In this document: positions 36,531-44,856 of the stretch, piece after piece
How positions within the stretch are numbered: the first letter of the stretch is position 1
How the letters are laid out: every line of letters starts with the position of its first letter
Assembly: GCA_937864115.1 (NCBI GenBank)
Contig: CALMII010000018.1
Coordinates: forward strand, 228,995 to 292,994
DNA from: an uncultured Steroidobacter sp.
Lineage (GTDB): Bacteria > Pseudomonadota > Gammaproteobacteria > Steroidobacterales > Steroidobacteraceae
Length of the DNA: 64,000 nucleotides
Direction of reading: 5' to 3'
The notes under the pieces: generated by a model
The model's database searches: none
The model's input: the letters and a program-made list of their open reading frames with translations, nothing else
Told to the model about the DNA's origin: nothing
Translations under genes and position numbers: made by a program

Positions 36531-36721
36531 GGGGGGGAAGGGGGTTGGGGGCGGTGAGGCGGCCGCGGGGACCCGGCTGGTGGAGGCGGTGGGGAGATAG
36601 GGGAGGGCGAGAAGGGGGAGGGCAGAAAGCGGAAGGCGGAAGGCGCTGAGACGGCTGGCGTTTGGCGCGCGATGGTGTAGGGTTGGGAGGTCCGGAGCGA
36701 GAGGGAGGGAAAGGGCTGTGC

Positions 36722-37897
36722 GTGCTCCGGAGCGGATTCCAGTGTGCGGTGGGGTTGATGGCGTGCGTGGGCGCGCCGGGGGTGGGGCGCGCGGATGTTG
36801 ATCCGCTGAGCGGCGTGGACTTCGTGCGCGTGGGCGCGGTCGGCAACGCGCCGTGGATGGGCAACGGCACCTCCGGGGACATCGCGATCGGGCGCGGCTC
36901 GGTGGGGTACGAGTATTCCATCGGCCGCTTCGAGATCACCACAGCGCAATGGGCCGAGTTCATGAATGCCGCGTTCGACCGGCCCGCCAGCGAGTGGACC
37001 CCGCACGTGAGCCCTCCCTCCCGGTGGGGCGGAGTGGCGGCGACGCCGACGGCCCCGGGCGGCTTGCGCTGGACGGTCCCCGCGGGCAACGAGATGCTCC
37101 CGGTGGGTGGGATCTCCTGGCGGACGGCCGCGATCTATTGCAACTGGCTGAGCAACGGGAAGTCCACCGACGTCTCGGCGTTCCGCAGCGGCGCATACGA
37201 CGTGGCGACGTTTCTTGACAACGGCAACGGCTTCTCGGATCAGGTGACGCACAGCGCGAATGCGCAGTACTGGATCCCTACGTGGGATGAGTGGATCAAG
37301 GCCGCGCACTACGACCCGAACCGGTTCGGCCCCGGGCAACCGGGGTACTGGATCGCCAGCAACACGCTCGGGCACCTCGCCTCGGCGGGGCCGCCCGGAG
37401 TTGGGGAGGCGAACTACGGGTTCGTGTCCCCGAATCCAAGTCTGATTCCGCTCGGAGCATATCCGGGCGTGACGAGCGCTTGGGGTTTGCTGGATACTGC
37501 GGGTGGGACTTCAGAGTGGACCGAGCAAGTGTTCTTCAGTCTCGGGCAGCCCGCGGAACGGGGATACGAGGGCAGTTACTTCGGATCGCTCGGCAATGCT
37601 GCAATTGGCGACTCCATCTACACGCCCTTGGGAAGCAGCATGCCAGGATCGGTGGCATCAAACTTCGGTTTCCGTCTCGCGTCGTCCGTCCCCGCACCGG
37701 CCACGTGCTTGATCGTGGGGGGACTCTTCGGCCATGCTGGCACGCGCGACCGGCGGCGCGGCCGCCGCATCGGTGCCTTCACACGCCCGGGTGTATGGAT
37801 CGCTCTACCAGCGGGAACCGGCGAAAGTGTGCGTGGTTCCCGCGAACCTCGGCCCTCGTGGCCTACGGCCACCGCGCCTCAACCGCCGCGGCCTTGA
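36722..37897 (+). CDS. SUMF1/formylglycine-generating-enzyme-like protein with PEP-CTERM-like tail
   Basis: About 391 residues from GTG 36722, whose upstream GGGAAAGG is a plausible ribosome site. Signal peptide (SGFQCAVGLMACVGAPGVGRA), then a SUMF1/C-type-lectin-like domain: VRVGAVGNAPWMGNG, YEYSIGRFEITTAQWAEFMN, PVGGISWRTAAIYCNWLSNG, GLLDTAGGTSEWTE and FGFRLASS. It ends in a PEP-CTERM-like sorting tail (VPAPATCLIVGGLFGHAG-TRDRRRGRR). The frame then continues for about 45 unusual residues and overlaps DUF167, so a late frameshift or lost stop is likely. Planctomycetes often carry secreted SUMF1-like proteins with such tails; most lack proven enzyme activity. Confidence 0.7.
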   Translation: MLRSGFQCAVGLMACVGAPGVGRADVDPLSGVDFVRVGAVGNAPWMGNGTSGDIAIGRGSVGYEYSIGRFEITTAQWAEFMNAAFDRPASEWTPHVSPPSRWGGVAATPTAPGGLRWTVPAGNEMLPVGGISWRTAAIYCNWLSNGKSTDVSAFRSGAYDVATFLDNGNGFSDQVTHSANAQYWIPTWDEWIKAAHYDPNRFGPGQPGYWIASNTLGHLASAGPPGVGEANYGFVSPNPSLIPLGAYPGVTSAWGLLDTAGGTSEWTEQVFFSLGQPAERGYEGSYFGSLGNAAIGDSIYTPLGSSMPGSVASNFGFRLASSVPAPATCLIVGGLFGHAGTRDRRRGRRIGAFTRPGVWIALPAGTGESVRGSREPRPSWPTATAPQPPRP

Positions 37898-38156
37898 CAC
37901 CCTCGATACGGACGACTTTTTCCGCCGACGACTCGCCCGAGGCGATGGCGGCCGCGCGGGCTTTCACGCCGAGTTCGGCGGCGAGGAGTTCGCAGATGGC
38001 GCGGTTGGCCTTGCCGCCCTCGGGGGGCTGGGCGACGCGGACCTTGAGGCGGTCGCCGAGGCGGCCGACGACCTGGTCGCGGGTGGCGCCGGGGACGGCT
38101 TTGATGCGGATGAGGGCGGCGGGGGGAGGGCCGGGGTGGTCGGTGGCGAGTGACAT
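37863..38156 (-). CDS. DUF167 (YggU) family protein
   Basis: A 97-residue small protein of the DUF167/YggU family, widespread but of unknown function. Family marks: LIRIKAVPGATRDQVVG, LKVRVAQPPEGGKANRAICE and EKVVRIEG. The start at 38156 (MSLATDHPGP) was chosen because upstream sequence is CCCAGTG repeat. Its 3' end overlaps the extended tail of the SUMF1-like gene by 35 bases, which supports a truncated true end for that gene. Confidence 0.88.
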   Translation of the reverse strand: MSLATDHPGPPPAALIRIKAVPGATRDQVVGRLGDRLKVRVAQPPEGGKANRAICELLAAELGVKARAAAIASGESSAEKVVRIEGVKAAAVEARWP

Positions 38157-38161
38157 AGTGC

Positions 38162-38197
38162 TCAGTGCCCAGTGCCCAGTGCCCAGTGCCCAGTGCG
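38162..38197. repeat. CCCAGTG heptamer tandem repeat
   Basis: Four to five head-to-tail units of CCCAGTG (in + orientation) lie between the HAD and DUF167 genes and encode the last residues of the HAD protein. It is one of several short-unit tandem repeats in the right-hand DNA. Confidence 0.8.
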
Positions 38198-38998
38198 GCA
38201 TGCTACAGCGTGGGGGGGTTCGGCGCGGGTGAGGGCGGTGAGAACTGCATGGAGGTCGGTGTAGTCTTGGAAGATGGTGCGGGCGCCCTCGGCGTGGAGG
38301 CGGGCGTGGTGGTTGTCCACGCGGATGCCGATGAAGCCGAGGTTGAGGTTTCGGGCCGCGCGGGCGTCCCAGGGGCCGTCGCCGATGTAGAGGGGGCGGG
38401 AGGGGGGAGAAGAAGAAGATGAAGAAGAAGACTGGGAAGAGAAGAGTTTGGTGAGGGTGCTTTGGATGATGTCTTCCCTGGTGGCGGGAATCGCTGTTGC
38501 AACAGCACTGGCAGGCAAGCTGCCAGTGCCACCCCTTGTGTCCGGGTTGGTTTTCGTGTGCGAGAAGGTGCCGGGGAGGTGGGCGGCGTGGACGCCCGCG
38601 GATTCGAGTTTGATCCTGGCGCTCTGCTCCCATGCGCCGCTGGCGAGGCCGATGCGCCAGCCGTCGGCGGCCAGGGCCGCGAGGAGGTCGTGCACGCCGG
38701 GCACGGGGATGCAGCGCGAGGGGTCGTCGGCGATGCGCTCGCGCAGGAGGGCGAAGAAGGCTCGCTGGACCTCCCCCACTTCCTCGCGCGTCGGGGCGCG
38801 GCCGCGGTGTCGCTGGGAGACCTCGAGCGTCAGGCCCTCATCCGTGGAGTGGGCATAGGTGGTCCAGTCGGTGTCGATGTCGGCCTCGCGGATGGCGAAG
38901 ACCCGCGACCAGGCGGAGGTGAGGCAGTGGTCGTCCACGCCGGTGGTGGCGGTGAGCGTGCCGTCAACGTCGAAGATCACGATTCGATCAGCGGGCAC
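38162..38998 (-). CDS. HAD-family hydrolase (phosphatase-like), with repeat-derived inserts
   Basis: A 278-residue haloacid-dehalogenase-type phosphohydrolase. Motif I FDVDGTLTATTG, motif II IGLASGAWEQSA, motif IV YIGDGPWDA. The region around residues 149-198 is unusual: it includes a palindromic insert (GTGSLPASA, hairpin at 38506-38528) and a run of eight or more serines (SSQSSSSSSSS). The C-terminus (RTGHWALGTGH) is encoded by CCCAGTG repeats, so the true C-terminus may have been altered by repeat growth. It lies five bases upstream of DUF167 on the same strand. The substrate is unknown. Confidence 0.82.
   Translation of the reverse strand: MPADRIVIFDVDGTLTATTGVDDHCLTSAWSRVFAIREADIDTDWTTYAHSTDEGLTLEVSQRHRGRAPTREEVGEVQRAFFALLRERIADDPSRCIPVPGVHDLLAALAADGWRIGLASGAWEQSARIKLESAGVHAAHLPGTFSHTKTNPDTRGGTGSLPASAVATAIPATREDIIQSTLTKLFSSQSSSSSSSSPPSRPLYIGDGPWDARAARNLNLGFIGIRVDNHHARLHAEGARTIFQDYTDLHAVLTALTRAEPPHAVACRTGHWALGTGH
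38506..38528. repeat. Palindromic element inside the HAD gene
   Basis: CACTGGCAG (38506-38514), loop GCAAG, CTGCCAGTG (38520-38528), followed by CCACCC. It stays in frame within the HAD gene. A related element (CACGGGCGG...CCGCCCGTG next to GGGTGG) lies at 52860 in the ABC-GNAT gene. Confidence 0.75.
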
Positions 38999-39018
38999 GC
39001 GAGGCTCCGAGCGAGGGT

Positions 39019-39074
39019 GGAAGGTGGAAGGCGGAAGGCGGAAGGCGGAAGGCGGAAGGCGGAAGGCGGAAGGC
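39019..39074. repeat. Eight tandem GGAAGGC heptamers
   Basis: Eight contiguous 7-bp units (the first GGAAGGT) just upstream of the HAD gene start. Two further units sit at 36631-36644. The gap 38999-39285 also holds a CCCGGGC-TGGC-GCCCGGG hairpin (39121-39138) and a TAGAGT -10-like box at 39227, but no gene. Confidence 0.9.
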
Positions 39075-39285
39075 GGATTATGGCGGGGATCGGCGGGATC
39101 GGCGGCGCGGGGTTGCCCTGCCCGGGCTGGCGCCCGGGCCTCTGTGCAGAGCGGACAGATTCCCCCGGTTCACGGGCGTTCGGGGGCGGGAGGGGGGAAG
39201 TCTCCGGCATTTTGGGGAATATCGGGTAGAGTGTGGGAGTGGGGTCCCGCGCCGGTCGGCCGCGCTGTGGATTTCGGCCTCGCAC

Positions 39286-41025
39286 ATGATCGAACCTTCC
39301 ATGGCCAATGCTCGACCCCATGATGTGTCGGTGGCGCGTCCGGCGAGATCGGGGTGGACCGGCGCGCTGGCGCTGGCGGCGGCGGGGGTGTGCGGGGTGG
39401 CGGCGTTTCCGGCCGCGGGGCAACTGCGCGAGCAGCAGACGCTGGTGGTGTACGACTCGCGGATCGCCGACTCGAAGGCGATCGCGGAGTTCTACGCGGG
39501 CTCGGCCAACGTGCCCGGGGGCGCGGGGAGCATCGCGGGGGTGCACTCGGGCGTGATCGCGCTGGACATCTCGACGCTGCTGACGACGCTGAGCACGCCC
39601 GCGGGCGTGGTGGGCTCGGGCAACTCGATCGTGCCCGACATCGACTATCCGACGTTCAAGACGTATATCCGCGACCCGCTGCGGGCGTATCTGACGAGCC
39701 AGGGGCTGGAGCGCCGGGTGCGGTGCATCACGCTCACGCGCGGCATCCCGCACCGGGTGCAGCAGATCTCCACCGGTGCAAACCCGCTCAACCCGACGAT
39801 CGGCGACAACCCGGGGATGATCAACAACGCGTTCACCGCGGGGCTGGGGGGGAACCTGACGTACTGCTCGGTGGACAGCGAGCTGACGCTCCTGCACCAG
39901 TCGCTGGACACGGGCGAGGCGGGCAACTCCGCCGACTCGAAGGTGGACGGGATGATCGTCAACCCCTTCTGGCGGGCCACCGTCGGCATCAACTCGTACA
40001 CGACGAGGTACATCGCCTCGGCGAAGGCGTGGGCCGCGCCGGGCGGGAGCAACAACGGGATCTGGTGGGTGAACGGGACGAATCCGGCTCTCACCACGAC
40101 GCTCACGCCCGGGGCGATGTACCTGGTCTGCCGGCTCGACGGGAACTCGGTGGCGGATGTGACGGGGATGATCACGCGGGCCCAGAACGTCTCGTGGCCG
40201 ACGCTCACGGGGACGTTCATCCTCGACTCCGACGGCTCGACGCTCGAGGGGACGGGCAATCCGCCCGCGCTCGACGGGGGGGCGGACTACACGCTGGCCC
40301 GGGTCGCGCTGCAGGTCGATGCGCGGTTCACGCCGCTCAACGCGATCAAGAACTCCGCGACGGGGTTCACGGGCTTTGTCGTCGGGCCGAACGCGGACTA
40401 TTCCTCGGCGACCAACGGGCCGCCGATCGTCATGAGCGCGCCGATGCTGCTGGTGGCCTCGTACGGGGCCAACCACAACGGCCTCAACGGCCTCAACGGC
40501 GCGGACAACGGCTCCAACGCCCGCATCACCTACGGGACGAGCTTCAACTACCTTCCCGGGGCGGTCTTCAACTCCATCGAGTCGTACAACGGGCGGGCCT
40601 TCGGCGGCCTCGGGCAGAACCCGTTCGTGCCGCAGCAGCAGGCGGCGGATGTGCTCGCGGGCGCGGCGGGGGCCACGTTCGCCCCGTGCAGCGCGTGGGA
40701 GCCGCTCTCGATCTCGGCCCCCGACAACGAGCAGATCGCCAAGAACTTCTTTCTGGGCAACATGACGTGGGCGGAGGCGGCGTACACGAGCCTGCCCGCG
40801 CTGTCGTGGCAGCAGATGGTCGTGGGCGACCCGCTGGCGCGGCCGCGCCGGGACCGGGAGGATGTCAACGCCGACGGGCGGGTGAACATCGACGACCTGT
40901 ACGCGTTCTGGGCTGCGCCGGTGGACCTGAACAACAACTCGGTGGCGGATGCCAATGACTTCAACCTGCTGGAGAAGACGGCGCGGGGGCTGGAGGCGGC
41001 GGGGATGAAGGGGGAGCAGAGGTGA
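39286..41025 (+). CDS. TIGR03790 family secreted protein with dockerin-like tail
   Basis: 579 residues. Signal-like segment (GALALAAAGVCGVAAFPAAG), then a TIGR03790 core (QTLVVYDSRIADSKAIAEFYAGSANVPG; IPHRVQQISTGANPL; QQMVVGDPLARP). That family is found in planctomycetes and some other bacteria and has no known function. At about residues 525-560 two Ca-binding-like repeats appear (DVNADGRVNIDDLYAFW and DLNNNSVADANDFNLLE), resembling dockerin. The start may be ATG 39286 or ATG 39301. The gene ends in front of a GGGGAGCA repeat and a strong terminator. Confidence 0.8.
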   Translation: MIEPSMANARPHDVSVARPARSGWTGALALAAAGVCGVAAFPAAGQLREQQTLVVYDSRIADSKAIAEFYAGSANVPGGAGSIAGVHSGVIALDISTLLTTLSTPAGVVGSGNSIVPDIDYPTFKTYIRDPLRAYLTSQGLERRVRCITLTRGIPHRVQQISTGANPLNPTIGDNPGMINNAFTAGLGGNLTYCSVDSELTLLHQSLDTGEAGNSADSKVDGMIVNPFWRATVGINSYTTRYIASAKAWAAPGGSNNGIWWVNGTNPALTTTLTPGAMYLVCRLDGNSVADVTGMITRAQNVSWPTLTGTFILDSDGSTLEGTGNPPALDGGADYTLARVALQVDARFTPLNAIKNSATGFTGFVVGPNADYSSATNGPPIVMSAPMLLVASYGANHNGLNGLNGADNGSNARITYGTSFNYLPGAVFNSIESYNGRAFGGLGQNPFVPQQQAADVLAGAAGATFAPCSAWEPLSISAPDNEQIAKNFFLGNMTWAEAAYTSLPALSWQQMVVGDPLARPRRDREDVNADGRVNIDDLYAFWAAPVDLNNNSVADANDFNLLEKTARGLEAAGMKGEQR

Positions 41026-41027
41026 GC

Positions 41028-41059
41028 GGGGGAGCAGGGGAGCAGGGGAGCAGGGGATG
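41028..41059. repeat. GGGGAGCA octamer tandem repeat, copy 1
   Basis: Three to four units of GGGGAGCA directly after the TIGR03790 stop. The same unit in reverse orientation is at 52247-52283. The repeat lies between the stop and the terminator. Confidence 0.8.
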
Positions 41060-41065
41060 GAATTG

Positions 41066-41094
41066 AAAACGCCCGCGACTATCGCGGGCGTTTT
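41066..41094 (+). terminator. Rho-independent terminator
   Basis: Arms 41066-41078 (AAAACGCCCGCGA) and 41082-41094 (TCGCGGGCGTTTT) form a perfect 13-bp stem with a 3-base loop and T-run. It lies between the convergent TIGR03790 and HTH-membrane genes and can serve both. Confidence 0.92.
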
Positions 41095-41121
41095 GTGCTC
41101 TATGGGATGGTCGGGGCTGGT

Positions 41122-41973
41122 TCAGCCTGTGCGCTTGCCGAGGAAACCGCCGACGACGGCGAAGATGATCAGGACGACCAGGCCGATGCCGGCGTAGATC
41201 AGCGCGCTGGGGCCGACCATGGCGGCGATGGGGTTGTCGGCGCCCATCAGGCCCAGCAGAACGGTGACGAGCGTGACGGCGATGACGATGGTGGCGACCA
41301 GCGCGGCCCCGCCGGCCCAGCCGCTGCCCGCGCCGTCGTAGGGCTCGGCGGCGACCATGCCGATGCCGCCCATGCCCGCGGCGGCCGCGGCGGCGACGTC
41401 GCTGGGCGCGGCGGTGGACTCGAAGAGTCCGCTGGAGCCCTGGGTCTGCGAGCCGCCCGCGCCGTCCTCGTCGGGCTTGTAGACGTCCTCGAGCAGGTCG
41501 GCGCCGAGGGAGGTGTCGTCGGCCTCGCGGGTGAGGTCGAGCAGGCCGGAGCCGGAGCCGACGGACTCGAGGGTGATGTCGTCGGCGCCGCGCGTCTCGG
41601 TGATGCGGGTGACGGCGGAGGGGTCGCCCTCTTCCGTGCCCTCGGTGTCGAAGATGGAGATGCCGGACTTTTCCTTGGAGGCGGGGTCGTCGAGTTCGAT
41701 GTGGCCCGAGCCGCCCTTGGAGCCGGCCTTGGAGCCGGAGTCATCGAGTTGGAGGCCCATGCTCGAGCCCTCGTTGCCCGCGAGGGGGATGAACCCGGCC
41801 GAGTCGCCCTTGCCGCCGCCGGCGAGCAGATCGACCTGCTCGCGCTTGAACATCAACTTGTCGCGGTCCTTGAACTCCTGGAGTTGCCCGGAGGAGGCCA
41901 TCTGCTGGACCTCGGACTGGGTCTTGCCGAGGCGCTGCGCGGCCTCTTCGAGCGAGTAGAACATCTTGGCCAT
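41122..41973 (-). CDS. HTH (excisionase/MerR-like) protein with C-terminal membrane segments
   Basis: 283 residues. N-terminal HTH-17/excisionase-like domain (FYSLEEAAQRLGKTQSEVQQ ... LMFKREQVDLLAGG, residues 5-52). An acidic, low-complexity linker (about residues 60-195) follows, and then two membrane segments (GGAALVATIVIAVTLVTVLLGL and LIYAGIGLVVLIIFAVVGGFL). The pattern of a DNA-binding-type domain tethered to the membrane recurs in planctomycete proteins. The HTH may bind protein rather than DNA. It shares the terminator at 41066 with the gene opposite. Confidence 0.72.
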   Translation of the reverse strand: MAKMFYSLEEAAQRLGKTQSEVQQMASSGQLQEFKDRDKLMFKREQVDLLAGGGKGDSAGFIPLAGNEGSSMGLQLDDSGSKAGSKGGSGHIELDDPASKEKSGISIFDTEGTEEGDPSAVTRITETRGADDITLESVGSGSGLLDLTREADDTSLGADLLEDVYKPDEDGAGGSQTQGSSGLFESTAAPSDVAAAAAAGMGGIGMVAAEPYDGAGSGWAGGAALVATIVIAVTLVTVLLGLMGADNPIAAMVGPSALIYAGIGLVVLIIFAVVGGFLGKRTG

Positions 41974-42083
41974 GGGGCAAACTCCGGGAAAACGGGAGAT
42001 CGTGGGGACAGAGCGTAACCGCCCCGCCGGTATCCAGCAAGACGGCCGGGGCTATACGCACGAAGGCCGAACGGGGTTGACCC

Positions 42084-42296
42084 TCAGGCAGCCCGTTTTC
42101 GGGGGCGTTTGGCGGATAGTCGCTCCGCACGAATACGCCGACCGACCGCCGCGACGGCCTCGTAGGACCCAAGGTCCTTCCAGATGCGGCGGCGACGGTC
42201 GCGGATTTCCTCGATCGCCACCTCGGCGGGCGTCGGCCGATAGGCGGTCTTGCTCGGCTCGGATTTGCGCGTTGGGGATCGACGGGGACGCTTCAT
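42084..42296 (-). CDS. Small basic hypothetical protein
   Basis: 70 residues from 42296: MKRPRRSPTRKSEPSKTAYR, then AEVAIEEIRDRRRRIWKDLG and SYEAVAAVGRRIRAERLS. Rich in arginine, predicted helical. A charged helix-forming protein of this size could be nucleic-acid-binding or an antitoxin-like partner, but nothing specific supports that. The frame continues upstream to 42416 into sequence with repeat character. Confidence 0.45.
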   Translation of the reverse strand: MKRPRRSPTRKSEPSKTAYRPTPAEVAIEEIRDRRRRIWKDLGSYEAVAAVGRRIRAERLSAKRPRKRAA

Positions 42297-42427
42297 GTGG
42301 CTCGTCCAGCGTACCCCACACACCGCAGACCTACTTCTCACCCACACCGCGAGCCAGCAGGCCGTGCCCGCAGTTCGCTGCGTTTTGCGAAAACCGCAGA
42401 AGAACCCCCGAGTCACCCGCCGCTCCG

Positions 42428-42468
42428 CACCGGTTGCCGCCCCAGAACAGGCGGCGAATCGGTGGCAC
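42428..42468. repeat. CACCGGTTG-type palindromic element, copy 1
   Basis: CACCGGTTGCCGCC (42428-42441) pairs with GGCGGCGAATCGGTG (42450-42464), then GCAC. It lies in the gap 42297-42526, followed by a smaller GACTCC-TC-GGAGTC hairpin. The ends match copies at 44796 and 53009 while the stem centre differs. Confidence 0.8.
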
Positions 42469-42526
42469 GTTGTGACTCCTCGGAGTCAAGCCACCCGCCC
42501 ACCTGCCGCCGGGACGAGGAATCGTT

Positions 42527-43900
42527 TCAGTTCCAGATATACCACTCGGGGTGGCAGTCAGGGCCGTTCGTCCCTTGCGAGGGAATCGGTGTCAAGGCTG
42601 GCGAGCAGGGATTCACGTTGCCCTGCCCGCAGCACTCGCTGAGAATCCTGCTGAACCGAAGCCACATATTCTTCTCAATGTCGTCCGGGCAAGCCACGTC
42701 GTTTGGAAGCCTGCTCTTGCACTTCCACCACGGCACGAATCCGGGCTGACCGCTGGTATCGGGGGGGAAGGACACGGCCGGGGAAAGTTCGCGGGTCTGC
42801 GGGCAGGTACCGTACCCCGCTCCGTCGAGCAGCAACTCCATCGCCTTCTTCGCAATACAATCCTCATTTTGCGCGCAAGCGCATCCGATTTCGACGCACT
42901 TACCTGTCTGCGCATCGAAGAGGAAATACCGGTCTGTTTCGCCGTTTGGTCCCGGTTCGCACGTTTGCCGCGCTGGTTGGCCGGGTTGCGCGGGCGGCCC
43001 AATGACCTTCACGATGCCAATCGCATGGCTGTGCTGCTTCCTGATGACGTTGCCAAGCGCATCGCGCTTGACGCTGCCGTCGGCATTCAGTTCTGGGCAC
43101 GTCCAAAAGATGCCCTTGGAGTACCACCGCAGGTCGGGGCTGGCCTGGCCGAGCTCGGCGAAGCGACGGTGAAGGAAGGCAGTCAGAGCGAGGTTGAAAT
43201 CGTCGCAGTCGAACTTAACACCATCCTTCTCGCTCATGTAAAGATGCTTCAACGTCATGCACCGGATCAGCGACTGGTCGATGAGGCACTGGAGCAGTTC
43301 CTTGAAGGGAACTGGATTCGGAGGCGCCACTCCACCAGTGCCGGAGTCCGCGATGATGGAAGCCTTTGCTTTCAGATCGCTCGACATGAGCGTTGTCCCG
43401 TCGAGGGACGCGCCACCGACCAGCACATAGGTCTGCTGGTCCGTCAGCGCGTCCAGCAGAGCAAGTAGGTGCTTTTGATACGCAGACGCATCCATCGCGG
43501 AGTCGGTCACCACGTTTCCGGAGATGGTGTACTCGCGGAACCGAGCCATCACGCTCGGATCATCGCGGATGAGGTCGAACACACTGTAGTATGTGGTTGA
43601 GAACGGGTCGGATAGAGACAGTCGATCTGAGTACAACTTCTCAAAGAGGTGAAGTGCCGGGACAAGCAAGGCATAGGTAGTGTCGGGGCTATGCGTGAAC
43701 GTGAAGTCGCCGAGAAGCACGCTTTCATCCCCGGCGTCGTGTCCTATCCACCATCTGAGAAAGTACTCCCGGGACTCGGCCATGTCGGCAGGATCGTTCG
43801 CATCCCATGTATTGCTTGTATTGCTCTGCGCGTGTACCGTGCCGACGAGGCATGTGAGTGCAGCCGCCAGCGACAAAAAGAGTGCACGTGCAGATTTCAT
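42527..43900 (-). CDS. Secreted protein with possible transglutaminase-like Cys-His-Asp site
   Basis: 457 residues from ATG 43900, with AAAGGG upstream and a signal peptide MKSARALFLSLAAALTCLVG then HAQ. I do not recognise the family. A KFDCDDFNLALTAFL stretch resembles the Cys motif of bacterial transglutaminase-like peptidases (CxDYAL-type). It is followed by HSHAIGIVKVIG and then YFLFDAQTGK, giving a Cys-His-Asp order that fits a papain-like fold. The C-terminal region is cysteine-rich (CVEIGCACAQNEDC, ECCGQGNVNPC). Its base composition is less G-rich than that of its neighbours, which may indicate recent acquisition. Confidence 0.55.
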   Translation of the reverse strand: MKSARALFLSLAAALTCLVGTVHAQSNTSNTWDANDPADMAESREYFLRWWIGHDAGDESVLLGDFTFTHSPDTTYALLVPALHLFEKLYSDRLSLSDPFSTTYYSVFDLIRDDPSVMARFREYTISGNVVTDSAMDASAYQKHLLALLDALTDQQTYVLVGGASLDGTTLMSSDLKAKASIIADSGTGGVAPPNPVPFKELLQCLIDQSLIRCMTLKHLYMSEKDGVKFDCDDFNLALTAFLHRRFAELGQASPDLRWYSKGIFWTCPELNADGSVKRDALGNVIRKQHSHAIGIVKVIGPPAQPGQPARQTCEPGPNGETDRYFLFDAQTGKCVEIGCACAQNEDCIAKKAMELLLDGAGYGTCPQTRELSPAVSFPPDTSGQPGFVPWWKCKSRLPNDVACPDDIEKNMWLRFSRILSECCGQGNVNPCSPALTPIPSQGTNGPDCHPEWYIWN

Positions 43901-44019
43901 TCGGATCGCCCTTTGATTGGTTCCTACCCTGCACTCACCATACATCCTCGGGAGTTCGGCTGTCAAGCTACGAGAAGTTATCCACGCCGAAGAATGGCAG
44001 GCACGCGAAAGGAGCCGAC

Positions 44020-44718
44020 TTGGCAAAACAACTGGTGCGCGAACGCCCCCGGACGATCGCTCTGCTCGGCGTTTTGTACGTCCTGGGCGGCGCCTGCGCG
44101 ACGCTGCTCGTGGCATGGGCGTGCTCTTGGCAAGGGAAGCCGGCGAGCTTTGATGACCTGGCTATGACCGCAACCTGGATGGACGCCGACGGCCGAGTGT
44201 ACAGGTACGAACTTTGGAACAAGCGGCGTGGAGCGCAGCATGCCCGCGTCGCCAGCTTTGGCAAGGAAGCCCCCGATGAGTTCGCGCACGCCATCACTTC
44301 TTCCACGGCTCCGCTGCCCGCCAGCATGACGGCGGGACTGGTGGGTATTGGATGGCGGGATTTGCTCTCTTGCGGCTGGCCGATGAGCGCGGTGTGGGGA
44401 GGGTACGACTGGCCCCCGATGATGCAGAAGCGGCCGGGTGCCGTGCAAGAATCACCCATAGGAACAGTCTCGATTGGTGTATCGAAGAACAGGGATCGCG
44501 GGATGCACGGCGCACTGCCGGTGATGCCGCTCTTTCCGGGCTTCATCGTTGATACCGCAATGTATGGGCTTGCCTTTTTGGCGTGTCATGGGCTCTTGCG
44601 GAAGTGTCGCCAGTTGTGGCGAGGGACACGCGGGAATTGTGCGCGCTGCGGGTATCCCCATTCGGATCTGCCGGCCGGTTCCCCATGTCCAGAGTGCGGG
44701 ACCGCTCGCCGCAAGTAG
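44020..44718 (+). CDS. Membrane protein with C-terminal zinc ribbon (planctomycete type), 1
   Basis: 232 residues from a TTG start at 44020, with AAAGGAG five bases upstream; this decides the start over longer in-frame options. N-terminal membrane segment (TIALLGVLYVLGGACATLLVAWA), an extracytoplasmic-type middle, a second membrane segment (VDTAMYGLAFLACHGLL), and a C-terminal zinc ribbon NCARCGYPHSDLPAGSPCPECG. The same build appears at 55365 and 55862. Function unknown. Confidence 0.7.
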   Translation: MAKQLVRERPRTIALLGVLYVLGGACATLLVAWACSWQGKPASFDDLAMTATWMDADGRVYRYELWNKRRGAQHARVASFGKEAPDEFAHAITSSTAPLPASMTAGLVGIGWRDLLSCGWPMSAVWGGYDWPPMMQKRPGAVQESPIGTVSIGVSKNRDRGMHGALPVMPLFPGFIVDTAMYGLAFLACHGLLRKCRQLWRGTRGNCARCGYPHSDLPAGSPCPECGTARRK

Positions 44719-44795
44719 TGGCCGTGCCCGCGCTTCGCGGCAACCGTGGATGTATTCCCGCGTCGCCATGACGCTTTCGACGGCAAGTCACCCCG

Positions 44796-44836
44796 CACCG
44801 GTTGCCCGGCGAAGCGCCGGGCGAACCGGTGGCACG
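44796..44836. repeat. CACCGGTTG-type palindromic element, copy 2
   Basis: CACCGGTTGCCCGGCG (44796-44811), loop AAG, CGCCGGGCGAACCGGTG (44815-44831), then GCAC. One base bulges at the same place as in copy 1. An overlapping second hairpin uses GTGGCAC (44830-44836) and GTGCCAC (44843-44849). It lies between the zinc-ribbon gene and the 3' end of the DUF2071 gene. Confidence 0.85.
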
Positions 44837-44856
44837 TCTTGGGTGCCACAGCACGT

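Noticed and set aside
38162..39074. CRISPR array, suggested by regular repeats
   Set aside because: The units are 7-8 bp, contiguous and without spacers.
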